Origin: Nonomuraea fuscirosea
GTDB lineage: Bacteria > Actinomycetota > Actinomycetes > Streptosporangiales > Streptosporangiaceae
Reading direction: 5' to 3'
Length of the DNA stretch: 64,000 nt
Assembly (NCBI RefSeq): GCF_003001935.1
Contig: NZ_PVNG01000002.1
Span: 1 to 64,000, forward strand
Under the pieces are notes generated by a model, which ran no database searches, was not told the DNA's origin, and saw only the letters and a program-made list of their open reading frames with translations. A program made the position numbers and the translations under genes. Each line of letters begins with the position of its first letter. The first letter of the stretch is position 1. This document shows, piece after piece, positions 44,767 through 53,415 of the stretch.

Positions 44767-46401
44767 CTAGGCGGGCCCCGGCGAGTACGTGAGACGCAGA
44801 GGCTCGGCGACCAGGTCGCGCAGGTCCTCCATCCCCTCGTCGTCGTGGTGCCCCGACGCCAGCACCGACTCCACGAACCGGTACGCCTCCCGGCCCGCCA
44901 GCCCCCGGAGCTGCGCGATCAGCGCCTGCGGCCCGCCGACCTCCAGCATGGTGAGAAAGTTCTCGGCCCCCAGCAGCAGGTGTTCGCGCTGCCCCAGCCC
45001 CATCGGCTCGACTTCGCCCACGTCCATGAGCAGCGTCAGCGCCGTCGGGCCGAGGATCAGGTCGTGGCGCAGTTCGCGGAGCAGGACGTCGCCCTGGGGG
45101 AGGGCGTCCACCAGGACGCCGAGCATGGCGGTCGCGCGGGAGCGGAAGGGGCAGGCGCTGATGGCCCGCAGCAGGCACTCGACGTCCTGACCCGGCCGGG
45201 ACAGCCAGCCGTTGAGCTCGGCGGCGGCCTCCCTGGGCGGGTAGTGCTGGGTGAGGACGCCGAGGAGTTCGGCGGGCTCGGCGGTGGCCAGCTCGCCCAG
45301 CAGTGGAGCGTCGTGACCGTCCGCCAGAAGCCGCTCGCGTACGGCGCGCAGGGCCAGCGGGGTCAGCCGGGCCAGCGGAGCCGGCTCCGGCGACTCCGGG
45401 TAGTCGTCCTCACGGAGAAGGCCGGCATCGGTGTGGAGGGGGAGGATCGGGCCGCGGGTCAGTTTCACCGCGCCCAGATCGGACAGGACCTCCAGGGTGC
45501 GGGCCAGGTCGCGGGCCAGGCAGTGGCGGCGGGTCTCGCGGGCGAGGTTCTCGTCGAAGCCCTGCCGGCAGGCCGGCCGGGCGATCTGCTCCAGGCGGGT
45601 CAGCGGGACGTCGTCCATGCCGTACAGCGTGTCGAGGACGACCGGGAGGAGCCGGCCGAAGAGGCGGGGGAGCGCGGTGGCGGCCCCCCGACTCAGCTCC
45701 GGGAGCACGTCGAAGGCGCGCCGCCACAACGCCTCCGGGTCTTCGATCAGGTCGGCGGCGCAGGGCCCCAGGGCGTCGGCCCAGGCCCGGAGCAGGGGGA
45801 GGTCGGGGGCGGCGGAGACGTCGCCCGTTCCGACGGCCAGGGCGGTCAGGTGCTGGACGGTGACGCTGCCGGCGGCGGCCGTCAGGTCGGCGGGCGGGGG
45901 CAGGGCGATCGGCGGGCGCGCGGCGGCGCGGGTCTCGTCGAGGCTCAGGGCCGGCTCGGTGAAGCGGGCTTCGAGAAGCTCTTCGAGGACGTGGTGGTCG
46001 GCGTCGGTCCGGCCCGCGTCGAGGGTCCTGCGGAACGGCACGGCGGCCCGGGCGATCGCCGCGTCGGCCTGCTCGGGGGTGCAGCCGCGCGGGTCACGCA
46101 GCCCGGTCGCGGCCAGGTAGCGCACGTACGTACGGAGAACGTCAGGAGCCAGGTCGAGGACCTCGCGCGGAGCGACGACCTGCTTCGGCACCCACGCCAG
46201 CAGGAAGCGCCTGATCTGCGCGTCGTCCCAGTAGGCGAGCCGGCCGTCGCGGCTGTGGTGACGGGAGTCCACCGCGGCGGAGATCAGCAGCTCGTCGGCG
46301 GGGCGGCCACGCTCGCCGGCCCAGACCAGGCAGCGGCGCAGCAGCACGGCCTTGGCCGCCGCGAACTCCGCGGCCTCGTCGGGCGCGAACCAGGTACGCA
46401 C
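44767..46401 (-). CDS. uncharacterised 544-residue protein
   Basis: I do not recognise this protein. It begins MRTWFAPDEAAEFAAAKAVLLRRCLVWAGERGRPADELLISAAVDSRHHSRDGRL and is mostly alpha-helical by composition, rich in Leu, Ala, Arg, Asp and Glu, with no signal peptide, membrane helix, P-loop or zinc site. The opening (about residues 1-110, with RFLLAWVPKQVVAPREVLDLAPDVLRTYVRYLAATGL) looks like a helical domain found in other actinobacterial orphans. Codon use matches its neighbours and the frame is clean, so it is a real gene. No operon partner is obvious. Confidence 0.75.
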   Translation of the reverse strand: MRTWFAPDEAAEFAAAKAVLLRRCLVWAGERGRPADELLISAAVDSRHHSRDGRLAYWDDAQIRRFLLAWVPKQVVAPREVLDLAPDVLRTYVRYLAATGLRDPRGCTPEQADAAIARAAVPFRRTLDAGRTDADHHVLEELLEARFTEPALSLDETRAAARPPIALPPPADLTAAAGSVTVQHLTALAVGTGDVSAAPDLPLLRAWADALGPCAADLIEDPEALWRRAFDVLPELSRGAATALPRLFGRLLPVVLDTLYGMDDVPLTRLEQIARPACRQGFDENLARETRRHCLARDLARTLEVLSDLGAVKLTRGPILPLHTDAGLLREDDYPESPEPAPLARLTPLALRAVRERLLADGHDAPLLGELATAEPAELLGVLTQHYPPREAAAELNGWLSRPGQDVECLLRAISACPFRSRATAMLGVLVDALPQGDVLLRELRHDLILGPTALTLLMDVGEVEPMGLGQREHLLLGAENFLTMLEVGGPQALIAQLRGLAGREAYRFVESVLASGHHDDEGMEDLRDLVAEPLRLTYSPGPA

Positions 46402-46542
46402 AACCGTGACCTTCTGCCGGCCAGTGGGGGGAGTCAGGGGGAGAACCCTGGGCTGCCCAGTATTGCCGCTCGGGGTCCGGAGTGTGCGGACTTCTCCTTC
46501 CCGTCAGGATCGTATGTGCTTACCTTCCGTTTCCCCGCCGTG

Positions 46543-47757
46543 TCACAGGGGAACGGTCTCGCCTTCGAGCCTCGACCGCTCGGCCGCCCAGGCGATGAGG
46601 TGGCTGTGCAGGCTCTCGGCCGGTGAGGACAGGACCGAGGAGTGGTCGCGGCTGGCCACCGCGTCCAGGAACGCCTCCACCAGGCCCTCGTCACCGCCCC
46701 CGTGACCGCCGCGCGCGGTCGCGTCGCCGTCGGCCCGGGTGTCGACGACCTCGGCGCGGCCGGTGACGAAGTCGGTGACGGTCAGGCGGTCGCCGTCGCC
46801 GTCGATGGAGCCGCGGGTGCCGAAGATCCGCGTCTGCCGGTGCAGCGAGGGGGTGAAGGCCGTCATCGTGAACGACGCCGTCGTGCCGCCCTCGAACTCC
46901 AGGTTCACCACCTGGTGGTCGACGACGTCGTTGTCGCAGGCGTACACGCATCTGCCGTAGGGGCCGGTGCGCAGCGCCTCCAGCAGGCCCTGCTCGGAGA
47001 CGTCGTCGGTGAGGACCGACACCGGCCAGGTGTCCTGGCCGGCGAGGGGCAGGTAGATGCGCTTGGCGGAGTACGGGCAGGTGTCCTCGACCGCGCAGTC
47101 CAGGCAGCGGTCGGCCGCCCCCTCGGGCCGGTTCTCGGGGCGGAAGTGCGCGAGCCCGCCGAACGACGACACGCGCGTGACCCGCTTGCCGGTCAGATGG
47201 ACCAGCCAGTCGAGGTCGTGACAGGACTTCGCGAGCAGCATGAACGTGGACTCGTCGGTACGCCGCCAGTTGCCCCGCACGAACGAGTGCGCCTGGTGCC
47301 ACCAGCCCACCGGTTCCAGGTGCTGGATGCTGACGATCTCGCCGATCCGGCCGGAGTCGAGCAGCGCCTTCAACGCCCGCGTGTACGGGGTGTAGCGCAA
47401 CACGTGGCACACCGCGAACACCGCGCCGGAACGCTCCGACGCGGCCACGATCGCCCGGCAGTCGTCCTCGGAGACCGCCATCGGCTTCTCCAGCAGGATG
47501 TCGTAGCCCAGTTCGGCGAAGCGCACCGCGGGTTCGACGTGGTCGCGGTCCTGGGTAGAGATGATCACCGCGTCCGCGCGGCGGGGCAGGGCCGCCAGCT
47601 CGCGCCAGTCCGCGTACTGCTCGGCGCCGGGGAAGCGGTCACGGCGGGAGTCCAGCGGATCGGCCACCGCCACCACCCGCGCCCGGCCGGACTCCGTGGC
47701 GTGACGGGCGTAGGCGGTCCCCCGCGAGCCCGCGCCGACGACAGCGAGCGTGACCAT
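46543..47757 (-). CDS. Gfo/Idh/MocA family oxidoreductase
   Basis: A 404-residue NAD(P)-dependent sugar or polyol dehydrogenase. The Rossmann motif is VVGAGSRGTAYARHA (about 5-19), EKPMAVSEDDC (the family EKP motif, about 91) and a C-terminal alpha/beta domain with SCHDLDWLVHLTG. A four-Cys-like segment (CLDCAVEDTCPYSAK, about 219-233) is unusual for the family in general but seen in a subset, and may bind metal. A good SD (GGAGG) precedes ATG 47757. It is divergent from a ROK regulator; repeated ACTTATG elements in the spacer suggest it is the ROK target. Confidence 0.88.
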   Translation of the reverse strand: MVTLAVVGAGSRGTAYARHATESGRARVVAVADPLDSRRDRFPGAEQYADWRELAALPRRADAVIISTQDRDHVEPAVRFAELGYDILLEKPMAVSEDDCRAIVAASERSGAVFAVCHVLRYTPYTRALKALLDSGRIGEIVSIQHLEPVGWWHQAHSFVRGNWRRTDESTFMLLAKSCHDLDWLVHLTGKRVTRVSSFGGLAHFRPENRPEGAADRCLDCAVEDTCPYSAKRIYLPLAGQDTWPVSVLTDDVSEQGLLEALRTGPYGRCVYACDNDVVDHQVVNLEFEGGTTASFTMTAFTPSLHRQTRIFGTRGSIDGDGDRLTVTDFVTGRAEVVDTRADGDATARGGHGGGDEGLVEAFLDAVASRDHSSVLSSPAESLHSHLIAWAAERSRLEGETVPL

Positions 47758-47768
47758 GGCAATCCTCC

Positions 47769-47859
47769 ACTTATGCTACAAGCTTACTTATGTCGATCGA
47801 TGCTAGGATCCTGGCTGGTAGCCGTCAATAGGGGACTTACGGGAAAGGGTCTCATAAGT
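47769..47859. promoter_or_regulatory. repeated ACTTATG operator elements between Gfo/Idh and ROK genes
   Basis: ACTTATG occurs at 47769-47775 and 47786-47792 (17 bp apart, direct) and as its reverse complement CATAAGT at 47853-47859. The outer copies extend to the 8-mers CACTTATG and CATAAGTG. One end touches the SD of the dehydrogenase gene and the other covers the GTG start of the ROK gene, so a protein bound at both could repress both, perhaps by looping. Confidence 0.65.
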
Positions 47860-48955
47860 GACTGAGCTCCGGCCGGGTGACGCGTCCCTGCTGCGTAAGG
47901 TGAACACCCAGGTCACGCTGCGGGCGCTGCGCCGCGAGGGCGTGACCACGCTGACCCGGCTCGGCCGCGTCACCGGGCTGTCCAGGCAGACCGTGGAGGC
48001 CGTCCTCGACGAGCTGGGCGAGCGCGGCTACGTCCGCGAGCTGCCGCCGGACGAGGGCGTGATGGGACGGCCGGCGCGGCGCTTCGCCTTCAGGGCGGAC
48101 GCCGGTCACGTCGTGGGCGTGGAGGTCGGGGGCGACGCCGTCGTCGCCGCGCTGGCCGATCTCGACGGCGAGGTGATCGCCTGGGAGCGGGCCGCGGTCT
48201 CCGGCGACGCGGCGGCCCACGAGCGGTTGGAGGCGGCCGGGCGTACGGCGCTGAAGTGCGTCGACGGGGCGGGCCTGGCCCGCAGGCGGATCTGGGCCGT
48301 GGCGGCGGGGACGCCCGGCATCGTCGACCGCACCGGGCGGGTCTCGCTGTCGCTCACGCTGCCCGGCTGGACCGGCGTGGACCTGGCCGGGCTGGCCGGG
48401 CGCTGGTTCGGCTGCACCGCGCTGGCCGCCAACGACGCCAACCTCGCCGCGCTCGCCGAGCACTGGCGCGGCAGCGCGCGCCACGTCTCCGACCTGGTGT
48501 ACGTGCTGCTCGGTCACCGGGCGGGCGCGGGCATCCTGATCGGCGGCCGGCTGCACCAGGGACGCCGCGGGGCGGCCGGCGAGATCGGCACGCTGCGGCA
48601 GGTCGGCTGGGAGCGGGCCGTCCGCGAACTGGTCGAGGGCGGCTCGGCGGCCGAGGTCTTCGCGGCCGCGCTGGCCGGCGACCGCGCCGCCGTGCGCCGG
48701 GTGGACCGCTACGCCGAGCAGCTCGCCGTCGGCGCCTCGGCCCTCGCCCTGGCCGTCGACCCCGACCTGCTGGTGCTCGGCGGGGGGCACGCGCGGGCGG
48801 GCGACGTGCTGCTCGACCCCCTGCGCCGGCACCTGGCCGAACTGTGCGTGAACGCGCCGGAGGTGGCGGCCTCGACGTTCGGGGACGAAGGCGTGGCGAT
48901 GGGCGCCGTACGGCTGGCGCTGGACCACGTGGAACGGGAGATGCTCGGCCTCTGA
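47858..48955 (+). CDS. ROK family transcriptional regulator
   Basis: A 365-residue NagC/XylR-type repressor: N-terminal winged helix (NTQVTLRALRREGVTTLTRLGRVTGLSRQTVEAVLDELGERGYV, about 16-60) followed by the ROK sugar-kinase-like fold (VVGVEVGGDAVVAALADLDGE, then AVAAGTPGIVD, AANDANLAALAEHW, GRRGAAGEIG). The usual CxCGxxGC zinc site is missing, as in many ROK repressors that lack catalysis. Such proteins sense a sugar or sugar phosphate. It probably controls the divergent Gfo/Idh gene and itself. Confidence 0.9.
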   Translation: MTELRPGDASLLRKVNTQVTLRALRREGVTTLTRLGRVTGLSRQTVEAVLDELGERGYVRELPPDEGVMGRPARRFAFRADAGHVVGVEVGGDAVVAALADLDGEVIAWERAAVSGDAAAHERLEAAGRTALKCVDGAGLARRRIWAVAAGTPGIVDRTGRVSLSLTLPGWTGVDLAGLAGRWFGCTALAANDANLAALAEHWRGSARHVSDLVYVLLGHRAGAGILIGGRLHQGRRGAAGEIGTLRQVGWERAVRELVEGGSAAEVFAAALAGDRAAVRRVDRYAEQLAVGASALALAVDPDLLVLGGGHARAGDVLLDPLRRHLAELCVNAPEVAASTFGDEGVAMGAVRLALDHVEREMLGL

Positions 48956-48977
48956 CTCGCTGAGCCGGTAGGCGTCG

Positions 48978-49502
48978 TCAGTAGGCGCGGGCCGCCTTCA
49001 GCAGGGCCGCGTGGACCTGGTCCTCCGGCAGGTCCATCGTCTTGACCGCGCCCCACTGCAGCGCCCCGAGCAGGGCCCAGCTGCGGAGTCTGGCCTCCGG
49101 GGTGGGGTCGTCGCCGGCCAGCTTGGCGTAGATCTCGTCCCTGAAGGACTTGATCGTGGCCCGCTCCGAGCCGGGCTCGGCGGTCGAGTCGTCCGCCGCC
49201 AGGTCCTCCATGAACAGCCGGATCACCGACCGGTAGCGGACGGCGAAGCCGACCAGGGCCTCGATGAAGTCGGCGCGGCTGTCGTACGTGGTGTCCAGCA
49301 GCGCCAGCATGTCGCCCAGCACCGGCGACAGCAGTTCGAGCGCCAGCCGGTCCTTCGGGTGGAAGTGGTAGGCGACCGCGGTCTTGGTCAGGCCGACGGC
49401 GGCGGCGATGTCGGCGAGGGAGGTGGCCGCGTAACCGCGCTCGGCGAACAGCTCTCTGGCGGCGGCCAGGATCCGGCTGCGGGTGTCGTCGGGTGTGGTC
49501 AT
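48978..49502 (-). CDS. TetR/AcrR family regulator of the MmpL gene
   Basis: A 174-residue repressor, HTH at about residues 8-54 (TRSRILAAARELFAERGYAATSLADIAAAVGLTKTAVAYHFHPKDRLALELL), followed by a short ligand domain. It is divergent from the MmpL transporter gene with two inverted repeats in the 99-bp spacer, the standard TetR-MmpL arrangement. The inducer is not known. Confidence 0.9.
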   Translation of the reverse strand: MTTPDDTRSRILAAARELFAERGYAATSLADIAAAVGLTKTAVAYHFHPKDRLALELLSPVLGDMLALLDTTYDSRADFIEALVGFAVRYRSVIRLFMEDLAADDSTAEPGSERATIKSFRDEIYAKLAGDDPTPEARLRSWALLGALQWGAVKTMDLPEDQVHAALLKAARAY

Positions 49503-49578
49503 CGTCTCATTTCCCTATGGGAGACGGCCTTCCGTATATATCCCGTTTTATCGTATGTCCTGTACGACCGTACAGGAC
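49503..49578. promoter_or_regulatory. tetR/mmpL operator region
   Basis: A perfect 10-2-10 inverted repeat, GTCCTGTACG (49557-49566) and CGTACAGGAC (49569-49578), lies 23 bp upstream of the mmpL start. A second, looser repeat CGTCTC/GAGACG (49503-49508 and 49521-49526) abuts the tetR start. AT-rich sequence between them (TATATAT near 49535) probably contains the divergent promoters. Confidence 0.75.
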
Positions 49579-49601
49579 GGCCGTCGAGTGGGAGCTGAGC
49601 G

Positions 49602-51830
49602 ATGACGCGGTTGCTGGGACGGCTGGGCGGCTGGTGCGCGCGGCACGGCTGGATCGTGCTGGTGTCATGGGTGATCGCGGCCGCCGCGCTCATGGGCTCC
49701 AGCCTGGTGTTCACCGCCCCGACCACCAGCGACGCCAGCATCCCCGGCACCGACGCGCAGCGCGCGCACGACCTGATGAAGAAGGGCTTCGGCTCCGGCT
49801 ACGCCACCGGCGGAACGGTGCAACTCCTGCTCTACTCCGCCGACGGCCCCCTCATCGAGGACGCGCGCAAGGAGGCGGTGGAGCAGTCCATCGACCGGCT
49901 GCGCGACATGCCGCACGTCAAGGCCGTGGACACCCCCTTCCGCAGGGGCGGCATCTCCTCCAACTTGCAGATCGGCCTCATCACCGTCCGCCTGGAGGGC
50001 AACGACCCGCAGAAGATCGGCGAGACCACGCAGGCGCTGTCGAAGGCCGCGGAGCCGGCCAGGGAGGCCGGGCTCGAAGTGGTGCCGGCCGACAGCTCGA
50101 CGCCGGCCGACAAGGAGATCAAGACCGGGCCGAGCGAGATCATCGGCGTGGTCTGCGCACTGCTGGTGCTGGTGTTCGCGTTCGGGACGCTGGTGGCGGC
50201 GATGATCCCGATCTTCGTCGCGCTCGTCAGCGTCGCCTCGGGGCTCGGCGTGATCGGCCTGCTCGGCTGGGTCGTGGACATGCCCAAGCAGGCCGGCATC
50301 ATGGCCACGATGATCGGGCTCGGCGTCGGCATCGACTACGCGCTGTTCCTGCTGTCGCGCCACCGCCGGCTGCTGGCCGACGGGGTGCCGGTGGTGGAGT
50401 CCGTCCGGCGGACCGTGGCCAGCTCGGGCGGGGCGGTCGTGTTCGCGGGCGGCACCGTGATCATCGCCCTGAGCGCGCTGATGCTGGCCGGGTTCCCGCT
50501 GCTGGCCACGCTCGGCTGGGTGACCGGCATCTCGGTCGTGGCCGCCGTGCTCACCTCCGTCACGCTCGTCCCCGCCCTGCTCGGCCTGCTCGGCCACCGC
50601 ATCAACGCGCTCAAGGTGCCCCTCCTGCGCGGCGCCGGCTCGGGCGCGCACACCGCCGGCACCGGCTGGGCGGGCCTGGGCTCGTGGGTGGCCCGCCGCC
50701 CGTGGCGGGTCCTGCTGGCCAGCGCCCTCGTCCTCGGCGCCCTCGCCGCGCCCGCGCTGGCGCTCAAGCTCGGGGCGCTCGACGAGGGGTACGGCACGCG
50801 GGGCTCCGAGCCGCGGCGCGCGTACGAGCTCATGGCCACCGGCTTCGGCCCCGGCGCGAACGGCCCGCTGATCGTGGTCGCCGAACTGCCCGCGAAGGTG
50901 GCGGACGCCGGCGATCCCGTCGTGGACAACCTCGTCCGCGAGGTGAAGGACGTCGACGGCGTGGCGCACGTGGGCGAGCCCAAGGTCAACACCTCGGGCC
51001 GGTCGGTGCTGCTGCAGGCCGTTCCCGAGTACGCCCCCAGCGACGAGCGCTCCGCCCAGGTGGTCAGGGACGTCAGGGACATCTCCGTGCCCGGCGTGCG
51101 GATGCACGTGGGCGGCAAGGTCGCCGGGCTGACCGACGCCGGTGACCGGATGGCCGAGCGCACCCCGCTGGTCATCGGGGTCGTGGTACTGCTCAGCGCG
51201 CTGCTGCTGTTGCTGGCCTTCCGCGCGCCGATCGTGGCGATCAAGGCGGCGGTGATGAACCTCGTCTCGCTGGGGGCGGCGTTCGGGGCGCTGGCGATGG
51301 TGTTCTCGATCGGGCTCGGCAGCGGGCTGGTGGGCATGGACCCGCCGGTCAACTCCTCGTACGTGCAGCAGATCTTCTTCTCGGTGCCGATCGAGAGTTA
51401 CGTGCCGCTGATGTTGTTCGCGGTGCTGTTCGGGCTGTCCATGGACTACGAGGTGTTCCTGCTGACCGCGGTGCGGCAGTCGTACCAGCGGCACGGCGGC
51501 AACGCGCGGGCGGTGGCCGAGGGGCTGGGGTCCACCGGCCGGGTCATCACCTCGGCCGCGCTGATCATGGTGGCCGTCTTCGTGGCGTTCATCGCCTATC
51601 CGGACGCCATGGTGAAGACGTTCGGGGTGGGGCTGGCGGTGGCCATCGCGGTCGACGCCACGATCATCAGAGGGTTCCTGGTGCCGGCCACGATGGTGCT
51701 GCTGGGGCGGCTCAACTGGTGGTGCCCGCGCTGGCTGGACCGGATCCTGCCGAACCTGTCGGTGGAGGGGCACGAGGAGGACGACGAGCCCGTGGCGGAG
51801 CGGCGCGAGCCGGTCACGGCCGGGGTGTGA
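49602..51830 (+). CDS. MmpL family RND transporter
   Basis: A 742-residue exporter with the RND duplication: a first helix (residues 15-38), an extracytoplasmic domain, helices around 180-320 carrying IGLGVGIDYALFLLSRHRRLL, a second helix-loop-helices half from about 365, and FGLSMDYEVFLLTAVRQSY (about 610). The paired Asp-Tyr motifs (GIDYALF, SMDYEVF) are the proton-relay signature. MmpL proteins export lipids, siderophores or drugs. It is controlled by the divergent TetR. No acyl or lipid biosynthesis gene is linked, so a drug-efflux role is as likely as lipid export. Confidence 0.92.
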   Translation: MTRLLGRLGGWCARHGWIVLVSWVIAAAALMGSSLVFTAPTTSDASIPGTDAQRAHDLMKKGFGSGYATGGTVQLLLYSADGPLIEDARKEAVEQSIDRLRDMPHVKAVDTPFRRGGISSNLQIGLITVRLEGNDPQKIGETTQALSKAAEPAREAGLEVVPADSSTPADKEIKTGPSEIIGVVCALLVLVFAFGTLVAAMIPIFVALVSVASGLGVIGLLGWVVDMPKQAGIMATMIGLGVGIDYALFLLSRHRRLLADGVPVVESVRRTVASSGGAVVFAGGTVIIALSALMLAGFPLLATLGWVTGISVVAAVLTSVTLVPALLGLLGHRINALKVPLLRGAGSGAHTAGTGWAGLGSWVARRPWRVLLASALVLGALAAPALALKLGALDEGYGTRGSEPRRAYELMATGFGPGANGPLIVVAELPAKVADAGDPVVDNLVREVKDVDGVAHVGEPKVNTSGRSVLLQAVPEYAPSDERSAQVVRDVRDISVPGVRMHVGGKVAGLTDAGDRMAERTPLVIGVVVLLSALLLLLAFRAPIVAIKAAVMNLVSLGAAFGALAMVFSIGLGSGLVGMDPPVNSSYVQQIFFSVPIESYVPLMLFAVLFGLSMDYEVFLLTAVRQSYQRHGGNARAVAEGLGSTGRVITSAALIMVAVFVAFIAYPDAMVKTFGVGLAVAIAVDATIIRGFLVPATMVLLGRLNWWCPRWLDRILPNLSVEGHEEDDEPVAERREPVTAGV

Positions 51831-51838
51831 CGCCCCGG

Positions 51839-52141
51839 TCAGTCCGGGTCGGTGACGTCGCAGGCGGCGACCCAGCCGACGTCGCCGGTGGTCGTGTTGC
51901 GGCCGTGGTGCCACAGGGTGCTGGCGAAGTTCTCGTCGCAGCGGTAGAGGTCGTGCTGCTCGGATCGGTCGGCCTCGAACTGCTGCCCCAGCCGGCCGAT
52001 CCCGGCCTGGCCGGCGCCGGGCTCGGGCAGGCTCCAGATGATCACGTCGTCGTCGCCGAAGTCGTACAACATCCTGGCCCGGCCGCCGGCCAGCGCGACG
52101 GCCGCGAGCAGGGCGAGCGAGACGACCTGTCTGACGTGCAC
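51839..52141 (-). CDS. small secreted protein, SH3-like C-terminus
   Basis: A 100-residue protein with an N-terminal hydrophobic export signal (MHVRQVVSLALLAAVALAGG) and a two-cysteine C-terminal region (YRCDENFASTLWHHGRNTTTGDVGWVAACDV) that resembles a bacterial SH3-type fold. Start GTG 52141 follows GGGGAGG; an ATG at 52159 is in frame. It is convergent with mmpL, with only 8 bp between stops. Function is unknown. Confidence 0.6.
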   Translation of the reverse strand: MHVRQVVSLALLAAVALAGGRARMLYDFGDDDVIIWSLPEPGAGQAGIGRLGQQFEADRSEQHDLYRCDENFASTLWHHGRNTTTGDVGWVAACDVTDPD

Positions 52142-52192
52142 CGTGCCTCCCCGCCGCATGAGCCTTGTTGCTCAGCGTAGGGACAAGGTGGC

Positions 52193-52840
52193 TCAGTGTT
52201 CCAGTGGTTTTCCGGCGCGGCGCCAGCCGAGGAAGCCGCCGTCCAGGGGGCGGGCGTCCTGGCCGTGCGCGCGCAGCAGGCGTACCGCCTCGGGGGAGAC
52301 CACGCAGTACGGCCCTCCGCAGTACGCCACGATCTCCGCCTCCCCGGCCAGGTCGCGCAGCCGGCCGGGCAGCTCGGCCATGGGCACGGAGACCGCCCCC
52401 GGCACGTGCCCGGCGGCGTACTCGTCCGCCGATCGCACGTCGATCACCACCGTGCCCGGATCCTCCAGCCGGGCCGCCAGCTCGTCTGCGCTCACGGCCT
52501 CCAGGGAGCCCAGCCGGTGCCGTACGGCGTCGCGCAGGTCCGCCAGCCGCCCGTCCGCGAACGACTGGAAGCCGCCGAGGAAGCGCGAGACCTCCTCGCC
52601 GGCCAGCCGGTAGCGGACGTGCGCGCCCTCGCGCCTGCCGATCACCAGGTGCGCCGCGCGCAGCTGCTGGAGCTGGGCGGAGGTGTTCTTGAGCGGGATC
52701 CCCGCCGCCTGCGCCAGCTCCTCGACCGTGCGCTCGCGTTGGTCGAGCACGTCCAGCAGGCGCAGCCGCACCGGGCTGGCGAGGGCCTTGCCGATACGGG
52801 CGAGCTGGGCGTAGATCGGCTCCTCGGGGAACGTCGCCAT
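52193..52840 (-). CDS. ArsR-type regulator fused to a rhodanese domain
   Basis: A 215-residue two-domain protein. Residues 1-95 are an ArsR winged helix (YAQLARIGKALASPVRLRLLDVLDQRERTVEELAQAAGIPLKNTSAQLQQLRAAHLVIGRREGAHVRYRLAG). Residues 115-215 are a rhodanese domain (VVIDVRSADEYAAGHVPGAVSVPM) with the active-site loop AYCGGPYCVVSPEAV, two cysteines in CGGPYC. Such fusions are thought to sense reactive sulfur or thiol stress; the mechanism is inferred. It is second in an operon 8 bp after a cupin gene, behind a palindrome typical of ArsR sites. Confidence 0.9.
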   Translation of the reverse strand: MATFPEEPIYAQLARIGKALASPVRLRLLDVLDQRERTVEELAQAAGIPLKNTSAQLQQLRAAHLVIGRREGAHVRYRLAGEEVSRFLGGFQSFADGRLADLRDAVRHRLGSLEAVSADELAARLEDPGTVVIDVRSADEYAAGHVPGAVSVPMAELPGRLRDLAGEAEIVAYCGGPYCVVSPEAVRLLRAHGQDARPLDGGFLGWRRAGKPLEH

Positions 52841-52848
52841 CGTCGCCC

Positions 52849-53343
52849 TCAGACCATGTACTGGTCGTGGCGCAGGTACACGTCGCTCCACTCCTCGGGG
52901 GAGAGCTGCCGGCCGGTGTTGGCGATCTCGGCCAGCTCCTCGAAGTACGCCTCGCGCGGCGCCCCCGGCGTGAACAGGATCAGCATCGTGGCCGGCTCGC
53001 CCGACTCGTTGCGGAAGGCGTGCACGCCGCCCTCCGGCAGGTACAGGAAGTCGCCCGGCTTGCCGTCGGCCCACTTCGCGCCGTTGAAGAGCCGGATCGT
53101 GCCGGACAGCACGTAGAACGACTCCGTCATGGTGCGGTGGAAGTGCGGCCCGGGGCCGGACGGGCGCGGGCCCATCTCCCAGCGGTACAGGCCGAACGCG
53201 CCGTTCGTGGAGCCGCCCGTGGCGAGGTAGTGCACCTGGGTGCCGCCCTCCCCGATCGACAGGTCGGGCGTCCGGCCGGCCATCGTGAAGGTGCCGCTGT
53301 GCTCGCCGTGCTCACCGAAGTAGCGGGCGTCGGGGTAGGACAT
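52849..53343 (-). CDS. cupin-domain protein
   Basis: A 164-residue single cupin. Motif 1 is PGPHFHRTMTESFYVLSGTIRLF (HxH and Glu metal ligands, about 66-88) and motif 2 is GDFLYLPEGGVHAFRNESGEP (His ligand, about 97-117), so a metal site is intact. Small cupins of this type include thiol dioxygenases and isomerases; the substrate is not evident. The operon with an ArsR-rhodanese regulator suggests a role linked to the signal sensed by that protein, perhaps thiol or sulfur metabolism. Confidence 0.85.
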   Translation of the reverse strand: MSYPDARYFGEHGEHSGTFTMAGRTPDLSIGEGGTQVHYLATGGSTNGAFGLYRWEMGPRPSGPGPHFHRTMTESFYVLSGTIRLFNGAKWADGKPGDFLYLPEGGVHAFRNESGEPATMLILFTPGAPREAYFEELAEIANTGRQLSPEEWSDVYLRHDQYMV

Positions 53344-53360
53344 GTCTCGTCTCCTCCATC

Positions 53361-53380
53361 ATTCTAACGAATTTTAGAAT
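53361..53380. promoter_or_regulatory. palindromic operator of the cupin/arsR-rhodanese operon
   Basis: ATTCTAA (53361-53367) and TTAGAAT (53374-53380) form a perfect 7-6-7 inverted repeat, AT-rich in an otherwise GC-rich region, 17 bp before the cupin start. The size, symmetry and composition suit an ArsR-family dimer; the ArsR-rhodanese protein encoded in the operon is the natural ligand. Confidence 0.8.
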
Positions 53381-53415
53381 AGCGAGGAGGAAGCGGCTCG
53401 GGAAGGCCCCGAATG

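Noticed and set aside
49665..51914. 749-codon minus-strand ORF over mmpL, and an 817-codon one at 55747-58200 over the fused transporter
   Set aside because: They are rich in Arg, His, Gln and Gly with no domain; the opposite frames encode RND and ABC transporters with complete motifs.
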